Shown here piece after piece: positions 47,125 through 58,520 of a stretch of 64,000 bases of DNA. The translations under genes and the position numbers were made by a program. Within the stretch, counting starts at the first letter, position 1. Every line of letters starts with the position of its first letter. The notes under the pieces are model-generated. The model was not told the DNA's origin. It was given only the letters and a program-made list of their open reading frames with translations, and did no database searches. This DNA comes from Microvelia longipes (lineage: Eukaryota; Arthropoda; Insecta; Hemiptera; Veliidae): contig JACMZG010001911.1 of assembly GCA_018340805.1 (NCBI GenBank), forward strand, positions 32,722,755 to 32,786,754. The letters are read 5' to 3'.

Positions 47125-49961
47125 ATGAAGTATTACATTTTCTTCTTCATTGCTCTCGTAGCAGTCAAAGCAGGGTAAGTAAACTTACTTCCATAAAATT
47201 TAATAAATGAATGATAAATTGTTTAATAATTAATTAACTAACTAATTTAATACAGTGATATTAGACGTGATTAAGGTTTAATGTAAGATACTCTTTTTTT
47301 AATTGTTTATAGTAAGACACCTACAGTTCTTCTATGTTTATGATACATTTCAATTAAAGAAGACATTCTTGAGCTACACATCTTAATGTAAATACCTCCA
47401 TATAAAACTAGGAGTTCACATGTTATGTGTAATTTTTATGCCAAGTTACAAGATTGAGTAAAATTAGTTGGACGTAATCCATTGTCAGTACTATTAACGA
47501 CGTTTCGGGAGCAGGTACTTCTCCCATCATCAGTTTCGTCTTGAGTAAGACAGTGTATGTTATGTGTAAACCTGATGATGGAAGAAGTACCTGTAAATAA
47601 CATTGGCAATGGATTACATCCAACTAATTTTACACATAATTCACCATTATCACTAACTTTCACGTCTAAATTACAAGACGATGAAAATCACAGCGGGAAT
47701 TATACGTGACACAAACATACAAACATAGAAAACATGATAAAACCCCCACAGAACGTCATGAAAATTCCTAATACGGATAATTAGGTCGGAACCTCGGTAT
47801 ACAATTTTTATGGTGAACACAATACATTCTCTATATACATCCTCCCTTGTAGGCAAGAAAAAGTAAAAATAACAACGTTCCAAACAGGAAATAATTATAA
47901 AATTGTTTCAAAATGGAAAATCTATTATTCTAAATGGTTCTTATTCTATAAATACATTAATTAGCAGATAATACATTTCCACTTTTTACCTTTAGGGGTT
48001 CGAAGATAATTAATAAGTTTCTCAATAATTTGTTTGATTCGTAATTGGTAAAAGTAAATTTCCAAATACATAATGATAGAAACCGTTATATTTATAAGAT
48101 TTCAAAGTTAGATCTATAATCTATTCATGATCAGCACGAGTCGATGTAGAGGCATCCTTATACAATTTGAAGGCCAGATCTTATCAAATGTAGTCTCATT
48201 AACTACACCTCTGGTACTAAAAAATGTAATTTTCTCCTATTTAACGCAGAAACATAAGTTAGAATCTTTAATAAAGAATCAGAGTTACTATTCTTGGTTC
48301 CTTCGTAATGACATGGGAAAATATAATTTCTTACAGTTTTTTTTCTATATCGTAATTAGCGAGTCGAAAAGCAGTAAAATGTATAGGCTGTTAAAATTTT
48401 AAAATATAATAGTCAATTTTGTGAAAAAGAGACCAATATCATAATTAAATACTTAAATTCACCTTAAATACTTCTATACCCAATAATCCTGTGGTTGAGA
48501 ATAGCGAGACCAAAGCATCAACATCTTTAGCATTAGATAATTATGACATTATGAGGACAAGCGAAGCGAATACGGAATTGAGAGGAAAACAACAGTGGTA
48601 CCATGTACCCAATTTCTTAAATAACACAGTAATTCAAATTGTATTTTCAGAAAACTAACAAGACAAAAAAGAGCTTTATCAGTAGATAGAGCTACATTTA
48701 TGGCTCAAAATTTACAGTGCCATAATAGTAATCGAGTCAGGCATCAAGTGGCACCTTTAACTTATTCAGACCAGGTAAATATCATATATTTGAATTATTT
48801 GACAGTAAAACAACTGTCGCTTTAGAAAGTTTAACTTCCTCTATTTTATTTTTAAGGTCCTCATTAAAATCTAACATGTTAAGTTGATTTTTAAGTCCTT
48901 ACTCTAAATGTTCCTTTACATGAGAACTTTTAAAGCTTAATAATTTGAAAATAATTGAAAAAAAAATTCAAAGTCCTCATACTAAGTTTTAAAAAATATT
49001 TTAATTTCAGTTGAACACATTCGCTCAAAACTATGCGGAAACCCTAGCGTATAATGATACTTTTAAACACAGCGGAGGGCCTTATGGAGAAAACCTTTAC
49101 GCAGCAAAGGGTGGAACCACTGATGGCAACTCAGCATGCAATTCTTGGTATGCCGAGAATAAGGACTATAACTATAATCTGAATGATCCACCAAATTTCA
49201 ACCAAGTTGGTAAGTGCGAAACAAATATGTATCCCTCTCGTGGCAATAGATGACCCCTATCTCACAAAATCAAATGAATAAATAATGAGAAGACAAATTT
49301 ATTTGTTGTCTATCCAGTGCAAATATTATGAACTGGATAAGCAGCCCGTTAATAAAGATTTTTTCAATTGTTAATTGCTACATTTTTAATGTTCTCGATA
49401 GTATAAAATGATATAAATGAAATTATAAATATAAAAATTGAATTCATACATTTAAAAAGATAAGAACATTCCATTTAGAAGTAGATATACATATATGTTC
49501 TAAATGGCCTAAATTCAATAAATATACAAATTTAGTTAATACGTCATAATATTACTATAACTAGTCACCATTGTATATCATAAGCACAAATGACTATATT
49601 CGCCTGACCTCAGGCATACTTATGTCTACAAAGGATATTATTAATTCATGGATTGGCTTAAATAACATTACCACTATAGTGCAAAAACCATTATAGTGGT
49701 GGTTAGATACATTCTTATGTGTCTTTCGCACAATTATATTGAATCAACTATTCATGTTTTACCAAACTGGCTAGTATTAAATGATCTATTTTGTTTTTAG
49801 GTCACTTTACGCAGTTAGTTTGGAAAGGTAGCAGTCAAATAGGTATTGGATACGCAACATCAAAGTCAGGATGGCTTTATATTGTAGCTGAGTATTCTCC
49901 TCCTGGTAACTACAAGGGTCAGTATAAAGCAAATGTCTTCCCACCAACTACATCAGGCTAG
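47125..49961 (+). CDS. Secreted CAP/SCP-superfamily protein, four exons
   Basis: Exons 47125-47174, 48651-48774, 49011-49209 and 49801-49961 give 177 aa. All introns are GT-AG (donors GTAAGT, GTAAAT, GTAAGT; acceptors TTTTCAG, TTTCAG, TTTTTAG). Residues 1-16 form a hydrophobic signal peptide. RQKR at 21-24 is a furin-type site, suggesting a short propeptide. The CAP domain follows: CHNSNRVRHQ, then LTYSDQLNTFAQNYAETL, GENLY (84-88), SWYAENKDYNY, and GHFTQLVW (125-132, the CAP1 signature). It ends AEYSPPGNY and NVFPP. The His78/Glu85/Glu107/His126 cavity tetrad is intact. Length and the short C-terminus match the GAPR-1/PR-1 type of single-domain CAP, here secreted. Such proteins act outside the cell in defence, venom, reproduction or lipid binding; the role here is unknown. 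A broken copy lies at 50885-52502. Confidence 0.9.
47476..47600. mobile_element. Inverted repeat with CTGATGATGG...CCCGAAACG motif (intron 1)
   Basis: On the minus strand CTGATGATGGGAGAAGTACC leads through CTGCTCCC to GAAACGTCG. An inverted partial copy ('cctgatgatggaagaagtac') lies ~50 bp away on the plus strand. Both halves also carry 'acattg.caatggatta' type ends. It is a small mobile-element remnant inside intron 1. Confidence 0.55.
47700..47805 (+). repeat. R1 fragment in intron 1
   Basis: 'gataaaacccccacagaacg', 'atgaaaattcctaatacgga' and 'taattaggtcggaacctcgg' correspond to the 3' end of R1 (compare 9230-9300). Confidence 0.45.
48540..48640 (+). repeat. R2 fragment in intron 1
   Basis: 'atgaggacaagcgaagcgaa' followed by 'tggtaccatgtaccc' matches R2 tails. 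Confidence 0.45.
49700..49785. mobile_element. Fold-back family fragment in intron 3
   Basis: 'gtgtctttcgcacaattata' followed by 'caactattcatgttttacc' and 'ctagtattaaatgat' matches 57463-57530. Confidence 0.55.
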
Positions 49962-49986
49962 GGAGTAAATAAGTAAATAAATAACT

Positions 49987-49992
49987 AATAAA
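49987..49992 (+). terminator. Polyadenylation signal of the CAP gene
   Basis: AATAAA 26 bp after the TAG stop, within an A/T-rich stretch; no other candidate lies closer to the end of the gene except overlapping AAATAAATA. Confidence 0.55.
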
Positions 49993-50099
49993 AGTAAAAA
50001 GTATATACTTTGGTTTTTATTTTGTACTTACTCTAACAGGAAGGAACAACTTGAGAGAAAAAATAAACTAACCTTAAAACTCGGAACATTTCCTTACCT

Positions 50100-50290
50100 A
50101 ATCGGATTCGCTACGCTCGTCTTACGCCTTCGGACTCGCTTCGTTCGTCATCAGAATATGAAAACGCCTAGCTTAGACTTTAGAAAACATTTGGTCTTTT
50201 TTCTCATACTCAGACCAGAAAGCTTGGTTTTAATCCCAGTGGTCACGCATACGCCTACAGACCACGCTTGGCATATTGCCAAGATATAAG
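50100..50290 (-). mobile_element. 5S-related SINE-like repeat (R2)
   Basis: 'atcccagtggtcacgcat' with 'cagaccacgcttggcat' (50232-50272) is the complement of a 5S-like 3' half. 'ggattcgctacgctcgtctt' and 'ggactcgcttcgttcgtcat' are the usual tail blocks. It lies 140 bp after the CAP gene. Confidence 0.55.
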
Positions 50291-50378
50291 CAAATTTTCA
50301 AATGTATTAGTGAAAATCGTGATTTGATTACATTAAGTTTTGTACGTCAATCAATAACACCGGAACTAATACAAAACA
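50278..50378 (+). repeat. R3 dispersed repeat
   Basis: About 100 bp is strongly similar to 54720-54820 ('ccaagatataagc.aatttt ... aataacaccggaactaatac'). Both copies begin at 'gccaagatataagc'. Confidence 0.75.
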
Positions 50379-50884
50379 ACAACAATGCGGCCTGCGAGAC
50401 GAAAGCCTGTATTTATTTGGCGCACCGGTATGATAACAAATAACAACGCGATTTAAATGGTGGCTATTCTAATTTCTTATATTAATCTTTAGGATTTCCA
50501 GTGAATGTATTCCGCTTCTAATACGATAAAATTAAAATAATTAAAAAAACAATTACAAATTAGAAGATATGACTGCTTATAACTCATAAAATTAGCAGTT
50601 TCTATAAATAATTAAAAACAAATTGATGACGGTTAAGCTAGCATAAGAAATCATAGTTTATATCTATTCATCTAATTCATGATTATGCATGTAAATTTAT
50701 TTATAGATGCAATATATTCTTTAGAAAACTAAAAAATAGGATCCAGTTGCATCCTGTGACACTTTGTTGCTGGAATGAGAAGTTCATTAATTTTCATAGT
50801 CGTAAATTCTACATTTCTAGCTAAGTTATTGCAACTATTAAAGGGTCTTGGTCCTTTAAAAAAAATAATACAACATTTTAAATT

Positions 50885-52502
50885 ATGGGTTTTATAAAAT
50901 TATTTTATTTATCTATAATAGTGAGACAAAAAGAAGATGAAATAGATAAAGCAACATTTCTATCTCAAAACATAAATTGTCATAATAATAAACAAAGCTT
51001 CTACCAAGATGGACCATTACTGTATTCAGACGAGATGAATATCAAGTTGAAGACAAATATATTTTAGGGAATATTTTTTAAATAAATGTGTTTTATTTAT
51101 TTTCAGGACTATTTAAAAAGGAAAATAATATAAATTAAGTAATTTAAATAAAAATAAAAATAAAATAATTAAAATAATTTAACAGTTTTTATATGTTTAG
51201 TTAAATAAAAGTTTGTATAAACTAAACTCAAAGTTTTCCGTAGAACTAGCTATGAATGTTACATTCCAGCACAGTGGGGTGACCATACGGGTAAATCTAA
51301 GAGAAGTTCGGGAATTGTGCCAGATGGGAACATTGCATGCGGGTCTTGGTATTCAGAGAATAAAAACTGCAACTATTCCACAGATGATCCATGGAATTTC
51401 GAAAAAGTTGAAGAGTTACAAATTATTTTAAATAAACTCTTAACCATTAAGTTGCACGAAAAGTAGTGAAATCATAATTAATCATGATCAAATTATAGGT
51501 TAATCATATACGCAATACGCATAGGCAAACTGGCTCTGGACGTGCGGAGGCTCTCCTCGGTAATCTAATATAATTATTATTCGATACCAATATATTTTGC
51601 AGAACAGGTCGCACATATTTATTTTTTCACAAATATTTATAGGTCATTTAGAGATGATCTCGTCAATGATGATAAACAATCCTACGTTTTGTTTCGACTG
51701 AGGCAGTCATCTTCAAAGACGTAAGACATCATGGATTTGTTTGCACTTTACGAAACTAAACTAAAACATTGTCACTTCGTTACCAATTCTATCAAAAATA
51801 TCAAGCGATCTTAGAATTATCATTTACCAAAGTGGCCATAATTTGTGAGTTAAATAATTTCCAAACTTTTTTTTGCTTCATTATAAATGAAGGGTATTAA
51901 ATGATTTAGAAGTAATGAATAGGCCGTTAAAAAGATAAACCTGCCTCCAATTCTAAACCTAAAGCCAAAGGCTTCGACATTTCTGCCAAAATTCCGTGCC
52001 CTATTACAGCTTCAAAATAGACTATTTAATATTCTGTTGAAATTGTAAAATATACAGCAATTGCTTCATGCTGTTTTGATTTAAGTGTTCCACACCACAA
52101 AATAAAAACATATTATGTTTGCTTCCATTGCTTAAAGACAATGATTAACCTTCAATTGTTATAAAACACCATTTATGAGTGTTATCTACGACCAAGTAGG
52201 TATCGTAGATAACACTATCAGATTATTTGGATGAAATTGCTGTCAAGTACTATTTACCAAAAATCAGTATATGTTGTAAGAAAAGTTATAATACTTTTCC
52301 TAGTTTATATTAGTATATTTATAAAGTGAACATTTTTTTTCATATAACACAAAAGAAATCAGGCCACTTTACTCAAGTAGTGTGGAAAGTCACATTTAAA
52401 ACAGAGGTTAGTATTAATAAATCAAAAAGTGAAATGATCTACCCAAGAGAATTACGAGCAACTCTATTTCCACCAATTAAGAGAAAATATACCAAAAATT
52501 GA
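50885..52502 (+). pseudogene. Decayed tandem copy of the CAP gene
   Basis: Pieces of all coding exons are recognisable in order. 50917-51034 encodes RQKEDEIDKATFLSQNINC and LLYSDE, matching exon 2, with the donor GT changed (GAG|ATGAAT). 51213-51420 matches exon 3, but FQHSG and the later SWYSENKNCNYSTDDPWNF lie in different frames with stops between, and GENL is lost. 52363-52502 matches exon 4 (GHFTQVVWK ... LFPPI) up to a TGA. The signal peptide is not convincing. Frameshifts, a lost donor and lost Glu mark it as a pseudogene of the gene at 47125-49961. Confidence 0.85.
52178..52216. repeat. Perfect 14-bp hairpin
   Basis: AGTGTTATCTACGA pairs with TCGTAGATAACACT around an 11-nt loop, in what was the third intron of the CAP pseudogene. 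Confidence 0.7.
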
Positions 52503-53289
52503 GCTTTGTTGATACTCTATTTAGAAAATACATCATAAAGGAGTCTATAAGTAAGAATATACGAAATGCAGAGAAAGTTTTGTTTCACAGCAAGAAATTA
52601 CATTTTTAGCCAATTATCATTAAAAATTGACGTCTTATGAGATTGTTTGGAGAGCGGATGTAGGAAAGGTATCGACTCCAATTGGCTTTCTGATTTTAAA
52701 TATGCCTTATATTCCTGATAAAACATATCAGATGCACTAACATAAAACCCTTAAAATAAGAAGAAACATGGTCCTAGATTATTGAAAATGGTCTCAACCC
52801 CAGTAAATTGCCTCTTTGAGTTAAAATTTACCATTATTATTTTGTTAACTATTACTCAAATATGGTAATTTTGTTACCACTCTCGGTAAAATTAATGAAT
52901 CTTTTTATGACATCATTAACTGCAAAACCTTATAAAACACGGAAAAATGATTCGATCTACTTGAAATTTAACACGCATATACTGTACGGGTATACGCAAA
53001 GTTTTTTTTTTTAATATTAGCCGTACTTTAGTATTATTTGTCAGTTAAACGTTTTTTAAAACACATTAAAAATTGAATAACTAGAACAGTTAATCTAATG
53101 ACTATTATTCATACTTTTAAATGAATAGAATATTCATTTGAAAGTTGACTCATGTTTTAAAAATCTATTATACCTTTAATAGAAGGCATTTTTTTAATGC
53201 TTAACCCCGTGAGCAGTCACGGGGTTAACAAACTACCTCAGAGTTTGTACACATCCAATCCTTCTGGGAAACACACCCTCCGTATATGT

Positions 53290-53385
53290 TAGCCCATAGG
53301 GCGAGCGAAGCGAAGAGGATGAGGGTAGCGAATCGCAAAGTGATAAAATGTTATGAGGTACGCTGTATTCTCGTACAAGGAACTT
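53290..53385 (+). repeat. R2 repeat fragment
   Basis: 'gagcgaagcgaagaggatga' then 'gggtagcgaatcgcaaagtg' and 'tgaggtacgctg' are R2 tail blocks. Confidence 0.45.
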
Positions 53386-53433
53386 TTATTAAATTACGAA
53401 TTCAAATAATGAGCGCTAGAGAGTTCATCATAA

Positions 53434-53700
53434 TCAGAGTAATAAAATAAGTCTCTCCACTGGTGTCAAAAATTTATTTAAATAAAAGCATAACCCGCAT
53501 TCAACCAACTAAAGGTCATCATCAGTGCCAGTGAGGTGTTAGGAAGCTTTCTTACTGTTGACAGTAAGAAAAGACTCAAAACCTAGCTACCTAACACCTC
53601 ACCGGCACTGATGGTGACCTTTAGTTGGTTTAAAAGCCGGTTATGCTTTATTTTAAATAAAATTTTAACACCAGTAGAGAGACTTATTTTATTACTCTGA
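53434..53700. mobile_element. MITE with long inverted repeats (GTCTCTCCACTGG family)
   Basis: Two arms of ~115 bp meet at a short centre. They share 'tcagagtaataaaataagtc', 'aagcataacc.gc', 'caactaaaggtca' and 'gtgaggtgttagg'. Total 267 bp, no ORF. Termini resemble those at 96-227 and 13945-13985. Confidence 0.85.
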
Positions 53701-54589
53701 CTTTTATTATTTTTTTTTTTATAAAAATAATAAGTAATAAAACTTTAAGTTGATAAAATCATAATACTTTGTTGCTCAAACGAACATAAGGAAATAGATG
53801 GAGAGATAAAACATGATTTTTCATTATTAAATATTTACAGCTTTGCGAGTGAAAAACTCAGCTTAAATATTTACCAAGAACTTTATTTGTTTCGGGTTTA
53901 TCGATTTCACATTTATTTTTGGTTACGCTTTTTTACTTCCTCTTCTCGTTAACAGAAATGCAATATCAATAAAATCCAAACCCTATTCTATTCAACCAAT
54001 GGATGGTCTACAGAAAAAAGCCTATTATGTGTTATATTTGAAACGAATTCTGGACTGTTAAGAGGTATTATAAAGTTCTATTTAAAATGAATTTTAAATC
54101 TCCAATAGGAGATCTCGTTGACGAGGAAACATGTTTTTATACACAACATTTCATTTCGTTTTCACAGCTGAAAGCATTATTGGGTATTAGCAGTTGTAAA
54201 GTCGAAACAACTAAGCCTCTTTTGCAGATTTGCTCTCTTGATTGGAAAAGTTTAATCTTCAAAATGGAACCTCTAAAAAAACAGGTTGCAAAAGGTCGGA
54301 CGAATTTTGAAATGGTTCTCTTCAAAACTAAAAAAAATATATATAACTTAATACGAAAAAATAGGAATTTCGTTCAAAGTAAAATTGTATTACTTCTACC
54401 TATGCTTGCACCTGAAAGGCTCAAGGGCTCGCAAATCTACAAAAATACCGATACATTATGGCTACATACAAACAAACACGTATTTATTTGAAAAACTATT
54501 CTCTCAAACCCTAAAATTTTTCATTCAAATCAAAGATCATATATAGGGATAAATAAAAGAATGAAAAGTTTCTCAAAAAAATTAAAAAG

Positions 54590-54675
54590 AGGCTATCGGC
54601 CTCATGACCACTCCGCATCACGCTACGGCCACTACACAGCGTCGGTGGTAAGGTCCGCTTCGCGGCTACATGGTT
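54590..54675. other. GC-richer block with hairpins
   Basis: 'gaggctatcggcctc' is a short stem-loop, followed by 'tcacgctacggcca' and 'gtccgcttcgcggc'. Probably a repeat piece; no partner found. Confidence 0.35.
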
Positions 54676-54719
54676 GACGTCCTATATCAGTTTGCAAATG
54701 ACTAGTTTTAATAAGTCAT

Positions 54720-54820
54720 TGCCAAGATATAAGCGAATTTTTAAATGTATTCGTCAAAAACGTGATTTGTTTACATTAAGCTTTGTATGTCAATCGATAA
54801 CACCGGAACTAATACTGAGG
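54720..54820 (+). repeat. R3 dispersed repeat
   Basis: Companion of 50278-50378 over about 100 bp with ~85% identity by eye. Confidence 0.75.
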
Positions 54821-54834
54821 GTAAAATGTTACTA

Positions 54835-54970
54835 TGTATATATGTTTGTGGGATCATTATTGTGGGTTAATGACGTCATATATATTTCAAGGTTGATTTT
54901 TGTACCAAGTTTTATTTCGATTCGAGAAAGCGTTTCAAAGTTATCGTGTCCGACAGAAACGTCTAAAACA
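54835..54970 (+). repeat. R1-related fragment
   Basis: 'tcattattgtgggttaatgacgtcat' then 'tgtaccaagttttatttcga' and 'cgtgtccgacagaaacg'. It is followed within 60 bp by a (TA)n tract. Confidence 0.65.
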
Positions 54971-55029
54971 AAAATAACAAAAATCTTATACATTAATATA
55001 CATACAACAATATATAACATAATATAACT

Positions 55030-55038
55030 ATTAATAAC

Positions 55039-55118
<80 letters not shown>

Positions 55119-55128
55119 ATATATACAT
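55030..55128. repeat. (TA)n microsatellite
   Basis: About 100 bp of TA with TATTATA interruptions. Confidence 0.95.
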
Positions 55129-55199
55129 ATTCTTGATCACTAAGCCCCTCTTCTCCCCTTATAAGCTCATTTTTTCTTCAAAATCGCTTAAATTTAGGA

Positions 55200-55390
55200 C
55201 AGAGTACTCACATTCACTACGCTTATCCTCATTAATTTGAACTCGCTTCATTTATCCACGGAATGAAAAATAAATTAAACTGCAAGCGTCTAGGAGCTCG
55301 CTTTACTTGTTCTTTGACAGAAAATACATTCATTGTATTCCCAGCGGTCTCCTATCAAGGGACTGACCTCACTCAAAGCTTTTTGTAGAT
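55200..55390 (-). mobile_element. 5S-related SINE-like repeat (R2)
   Basis: 'ttcccagcggtctcctatca' with 'gggactgacctcactcaaagc' (55336-55384) is the complement of a 5S-like 3' half. 'gagctcgctttacttgttct' and 'gaactcgcttcatttatcca' form the tail. Confidence 0.55.
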
Positions 55391-56750
55391 ATAATAGTCG
55401 CATTGAAACTTCAGGAGATACACATGTACTAATGCACCAACTCAATTAAATTATATTTTTTATTATTTTTTCTATTTATTTTTCACAAGTGATTTGATAA
55501 ACGGATAAGAAAATGATGCCCGATTTTATTCATTGCTAAGGCGGTAATAACTTTTCTTACGTCCACCCGCTGTAAATGTTTACAACACAACAACTTTGCA
55601 AATAGGCAAGTAAAATAAATAAACCATTTTTTTTTGTTAGAAAAAATTGTATATCCAACATAGCTGTAAGCGATTTTATTCTCTGAACATTAATTATTGA
55701 CTCACTTTGCTCATCAAAAAACGAATTTTCGCAGTTATAAAATCTCATTTTACAGTCCAGTTACATTATGAACTATTTTTTAGACGTACCCTCATCAAAG
55801 CTTAGTTTAAAGGGTTTAGACACCTAGTAGATAGAATTTTCTAATTAAAATCTCTTTTTAAATCTGCTGACACATTTTTGAAAATTTTTCATAAGTTATT
55901 CTTTTTTAAACTTTTCTCATCACAAAGTTTATAACCAACTGATAACAGCCTAACTGGGTTTGTTTCCAAAATGACAACTTTTAACTAACTTCACATACAA
56001 GTCTGTATCAGCATGACTTAACATATTTAGAAAATTATCACGATAAGGAATAAGGCAACGCCATGATAAAACTTGAAGTAATAACAATGTTACTAACGAA
56101 AACTTATACATTATGTAATTAGCAACATTTTCAGTTTCTTTAATGCTTTTTAACACATTTCGCTAAGCTTGAAGCCTTTAGAATTTAATTTTTGTAACCG
56201 CAAGAGGATTAACTTTTTAATGTAGAGATAAAGAGTATGCGTATAATTTGGATAATGACAAAATCAACGGGATTCTAGGGAAATAGAATAGCTTTCGTAA
56301 ACTACAGGCAGCTGCATATACATCACATAAATGTACCTAATTTTTTGTTAATTATAAATGAGAGGGTACTAGTTTACAATTTTGTACAGAGTACTATTTT
56401 TAAGGGCGGCTGTAAAGTGTTAACTCTACATCCTAAAATGTCAGTAAAGAACAATTTAATTGCTCAGGTGGTAAAACATTTATTTTACGTTCGTCGGCTG
56501 GTAAGTAAAATATTTTTTATTTTATTAACAGCCTCCCTTTCCAAAAAAATAAAGAAATAAAATAATACGTGCAATGCGGCTGTAAAGCAATTTATTGCTT
56601 TGGAAATAAGTTATAATTATTGAATAGCTTCTCTCCTCAATAAACAAACTTCCATAGACATAAAATGACATTTTAATTGTTCAGTAAAAGGTTTGTTAAT
56701 CCAGGTTACGTTCGTTTGTGATTTTTTTAGCATTGTGTTTATCCAAGATG
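55391..56750. other. Intergenic, no recognisable feature
   Basis: AT-rich sequence without supported features. Confidence 0.4.
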
Positions 56751-56795
56751 TCCTACATTCCTGAAGATGCCACCCACAGTGGAACGAAACGTCAG
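56751..56795 (+). repeat. CTGAAGATG-hairpin-GAAACGTC motif
   Basis: CTGAAGATGCCACCCACAGT leads through GGAAC to GAAACGTCAG. CCAC/GTGG can pair. This layout matches the intron-1 element (47476-47600) in form but not in sequence. Confidence 0.4.
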
Positions 56796-56983
56796 ATTCT
56801 TCATCTTCATATATACCTTTAGTATATAGGTCATACAGGATTTAAAAAATTGATAAACTGAAACGAGAATTGAAATAAGCACATGCAATTTCTTCCTATA
56901 ATATGTATTTTAGCGCTCAAAACATAAACACTAACGTTTTCAATAAGCAGTATCTAATAGTACTACAAGGATCGTAATAAAAT

Positions 56984-57483
56984 GTGACACAATATAATTG
57001 TGCGAAAGGCACATAGGAAATGTAACAAGCAAATGCAATCCTACATCTGAGAACTGTTCCATCATTCGACTTCTTCATCATTAATGGCTTGACATAATGT
57101 CTTGTCCCACTCTGTTTCGTTACGTTTAACTCATCAGGGCGCCGACAGAGCCTGAACTCACTCTGACCTTTTATTTAAAATTCGAAGAATATTATGTGAA
57201 GTATTTACCTGAGACGAGCGGTGCTCTCTTACCGGCATCATGCTAGGCAGGCAAAATATACTACCGAGTTTTGCAAAACATGAATAATGTCTCGACATAA
57301 TGTGATGTCCCACACTGTTCAGACTCTGTCACCGCCCTGATGAGATAGACGTAACGAAACAAACTGGGACATGACATTATGTCAAGCCATTATTGATGAC
57401 GAAAGTCGAATGATGGAATAGTTCCAAGAAGTAGCATTGCATTTTCTTGTTACATTTTCTAGGCGTCTCTCGCACAATGTCAC
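56984..57483. mobile_element. 500-bp fold-back element
   Basis: Inverted arms of ~180 bp (56984-57165 and 57303-57483) share 'tgtaacaagcaaatgcaatc', 'gttccatcattcgact', 'ggcttgacataatgtc' and 'catcagggcg'. A nested inverted block ('actaccgagttttgcaaaac', near 57252 and, complemented, near 57500) extends it. There is no ORF. Related fragments lie at 21175-21350 and 49700-49785. Confidence 0.85.
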
Positions 57484-58079
57484 TGGGTCAATTATTCATG
57501 TTTTGCAAAACTCGGTAGTATCAAATGATATATAATGATAAAATATTAGCTATTCGCTATTAGAATAACGAAAAAGATTAGAACATTACGAAGAGAAAAA
57601 AACATATTACGTTTATTCAGCTAAATATTATTATGGTTCATTGAGTGAAGACATAAAAGTTTATTCTTACATGTAGATAAAATATCAAAACCAAAGGTTA
57701 CCTATCGTATTAAATACAGAGACATTCTACTTAAAGAGTTACATTTCTAAACAGTTAAGCTGCTTACAGCAGTTAAGCATTAACTTAGAAGCCCCATCAA
57801 ATATTTATTATTAATAACATCACAAGTTCTGTTACAGGTTTTATACATCGCTGTGCTATAATATAGAAAATCAAAATTTCAATTCTGAGATAAATACCAG
57901 ATTTCTATGAAACGGTCTGTCATTCAACTAACCTCATTTTTACCCTGAAACCCATAGGGTCATATTACCGTTTTCGCCTCAGTCAAATGTCACTCAACTA
58001 ATCTACCCCAGAGTTTGCACACACTCGATTATCTAGGAAGCATACTCAGCGTATATGGCGGCACATTTGACTAGTCCAC

Positions 58080-58520
58080 AGTGTGCCTAGTTCATCTAGC
58101 CCAACCAGACTCGATTCAAATTCAACTATCTGGCTAGCAGTACCTGCGACTTGTTTATAGGGTACCTAGTTCATCAAGACCAGCTAGAGTATTGCGAGGC
58201 TCACCGCTCTAGCTAATGTCTACAAGTTCAAAGGGTGCCTTAGTTCATATAGAACAGCTAGACTCTGGCTAGACTCACCGCTCTAGCAAGCCCGACTACT
58301 ACTTCATAGTGCGCTTAGTTCATCTAGCTCACTGTCACTTTTCTCTAGTCTCCTCTGATGACATTCGTCTCACTTGGCCCGCCCTAGTTTAACCAGTCGC
58401 ACCGATCTTTTCAGCTCCTCTAGCATCACCAGAGTCTAGCTAGGCTCATCGCTCTAGCTAGTCCAGCGTCACCCATCAGAGAACTCTAGCAACTCCGACG
58501 TCAGTGACGTCTGTCTTCAA
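58080..58520. repeat. GC-rich degenerate ~75-bp tandem array
   Basis: 'tagttcatc/atag' recurs at 58088, 58167, 58241 and 58316 (79, 74 and 75 bp apart), with 'ctcaccgctctagc' between copies. The segment is much richer in C and G than its surroundings and contains many CTAG sites. Units after 58350 are strongly diverged. Confidence 0.65.

Noticed and set aside
54087..54491. 134-codon ORF
   Set aside because: Longest non-TE single frame after the LTR element, but no recognisable motif, no signal peptide and no related frame nearby. It may be chance; only expression or conservation data would justify calling it.
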